From: Endomicrobium sp.
Lineage (GTDB): Bacteria > Elusimicrobiota > Endomicrobiia > Endomicrobiales > Endomicrobiaceae
Length of the DNA stretch: 5,827 nucleotides
Assembly: GCA_031273645.1 (NCBI GenBank)
Contig: JAISRM010000275.1
Span: 1-5,827, forward strand
Direction of reading: 5' to 3'
This document shows positions 5,230 through 5,827 of this stretch, in pieces; positions within the stretch are counted from its first letter, which is position 1; every line of letters begins with the position of its first letter. Position numbers and translations under genes: made by a program. Below the pieces are notes generated by a model. That model made no database searches and had not been told where the DNA came from. It worked only from the letters and a program-made list of their open reading frames with translations.

Positions 5230-5827
5230 ATGGGAAGTACGATTACCGAAAAAATACTTGCGGCTCATTCAGGAAAAAAATACGTGGAACCCGGAGAATT
5301 TATAGAACCTAAAATAGACATCGCGCTTGCAAACGACGTTACGGCGCCTTTAGCTATAAAAGAATTTGCAAAAGCCGGAGTAAAAAAAGTTTTTGATAAA
5401 AACAAAATAGCTCTTGTAATGGATCATTTTACGCCAAATAAAGATATTTTGAGCGCCGAGCATGTGAAATTCGTAAGAGAATTTGCAAAAAAACAAAAAA
5501 TTAAACATTATTACGAAGGCGGAAACGTAGGAGTTGAACACGCTTTGCTTCCCGAAAAAGGAATAGCGCTTCCGGGAGACGTAATTATAGGAGCAGATTC
5601 TCACACCTGCACCTACGGAGCATTGGGAGCTTTTTCAACCGGCGTAGGCTCTACCGACGCAGCAGCCGCCATGGCGACAGGCAAAGTATGGTTTAAAGTT
5701 CCAAGCTCGATAAAATTTGTTTTGAAAGGCAAACTTAACAAATGGGTGAGCGGAAAAGATATTATTTTGTATATAATCGGTTTAATAGGCGTTGACGGAG
5801 CTTTGTATAATTCAATGGAATTTGACG
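5230..5827 (+). CDS. leuC: 3-isopropylmalate dehydratase large subunit (LeuC/HacA-type), 3' truncated by window
   Basis: The frame is open from ATG 5230 to the window edge, giving 199 residues, about half of the roughly 420 usual in this branch. The enzyme is a [4Fe-4S] hydro-lyase of the aconitase family that isomerises 2-isopropylmalate to 3-isopropylmalate in leucine synthesis, working with a small LeuD subunit. Visible motifs are MTEKI-like STITEKILAAHSG at the N terminus, MDHFTPNKD (64-72), EGGNVGVEH (96-104) and GADSHTCTYGALGAFSTGVG (121-140). In the last of these, C127 is the first of the three cluster cysteines; the other two lie beyond the window. The pattern is that of the shorter bacterial/archaeal LeuC type, which overlaps in sequence with homoaconitase and related dehydratases, so the exact substrate rests on the neighbours. 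A leuD or leuB gene just downstream would settle it. Confidence 0.9.
   Translation, partial: MGSTITEKILAAHSGKKYVEPGEFIEPKIDIALANDVTAPLAIKEFAKAGVKKVFDKNKIALVMDHFTPNKDILSAEHVKFVREFAKKQKIKHYYEGGNVGVEHALLPEKGIALPGDVIIGADSHTCTYGALGAFSTGVGSTDAAAAMATGKVWFKVPSSIKFVLKGKLNKWVSGKDIILYIIGLIGVDGALYNSMEFD

Overview
This is an AT-leaning bacterial chromosomal window (GC estimated by eye at around 40%) with tightly packed genes, all on the + strand. Nothing in it looks like a phage, transposase or CRISPR system. The mix of ordinary Gram-negative-style housekeeping genes with a pair of tyrosine-rich exported proteins, and the codon habits (many AAA, ATA, TTT, GAA), resemble Elusimicrobiota such as Endomicrobium. 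That placement is a guess from general resemblance, not a database match.

Region 1 (1-3465): the 3' end of purH (last two steps of IMP synthesis), then two exported proteins of unknown function, then lipA (lipoyl synthase). The gap after purH is 139 bp. The second exported-protein gene starts 27 bp after the first ends, and lipA overlaps the second by one base (TAATG), so the two exported proteins and lipA are probably one transcription unit. The two exported proteins share a layout: signal peptide, block rich in Tyr/His/Arg, and a C-terminal beta-rich domain with an 'LTVxNNS' signature. They look like diverged paralogues. The first also carries a roughly 200-residue Ser/Ala/Arg-rich linker containing degenerate SDRHS-type pentapeptide repeats.

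Region 2 (3466-3701): a 236-bp non-coding gap, unusually structured for so compact a window. It holds a 63-bp inverted-repeat element, a good sigma-70-type promoter (TTGAAA, 17 bp, TGA-TAAAAT), and a GTCAT...ATGAC-bounded palindromic element. The first hairpin of that palindromic element is followed by eight T's, so it should work as an intrinsic terminator. It lies between the promoter and the next gene, so it could be a leader attenuator or an inserted repeat.

Region 3 (3702-5827): psd and pssA, the two enzymes that turn CDP-diacylglycerol and serine into phosphatidylserine and then phosphatidylethanolamine. They are followed by the first half of a LeuC-type isopropylmalate dehydratase large subunit, which runs off the window. 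The Psd sequence is the most notable protein feature. It belongs to the short (archaeal-type) family, but Ser replaces the Gly before the self-cleaved Ser, and Asn replaces the Asp of the self-processing triad.

I see no evidence for a wholly new multi-gene system. The points most worth checking are the altered Psd processing residues, the structured lipA-psd gap, and the unnamed exported protein pair.
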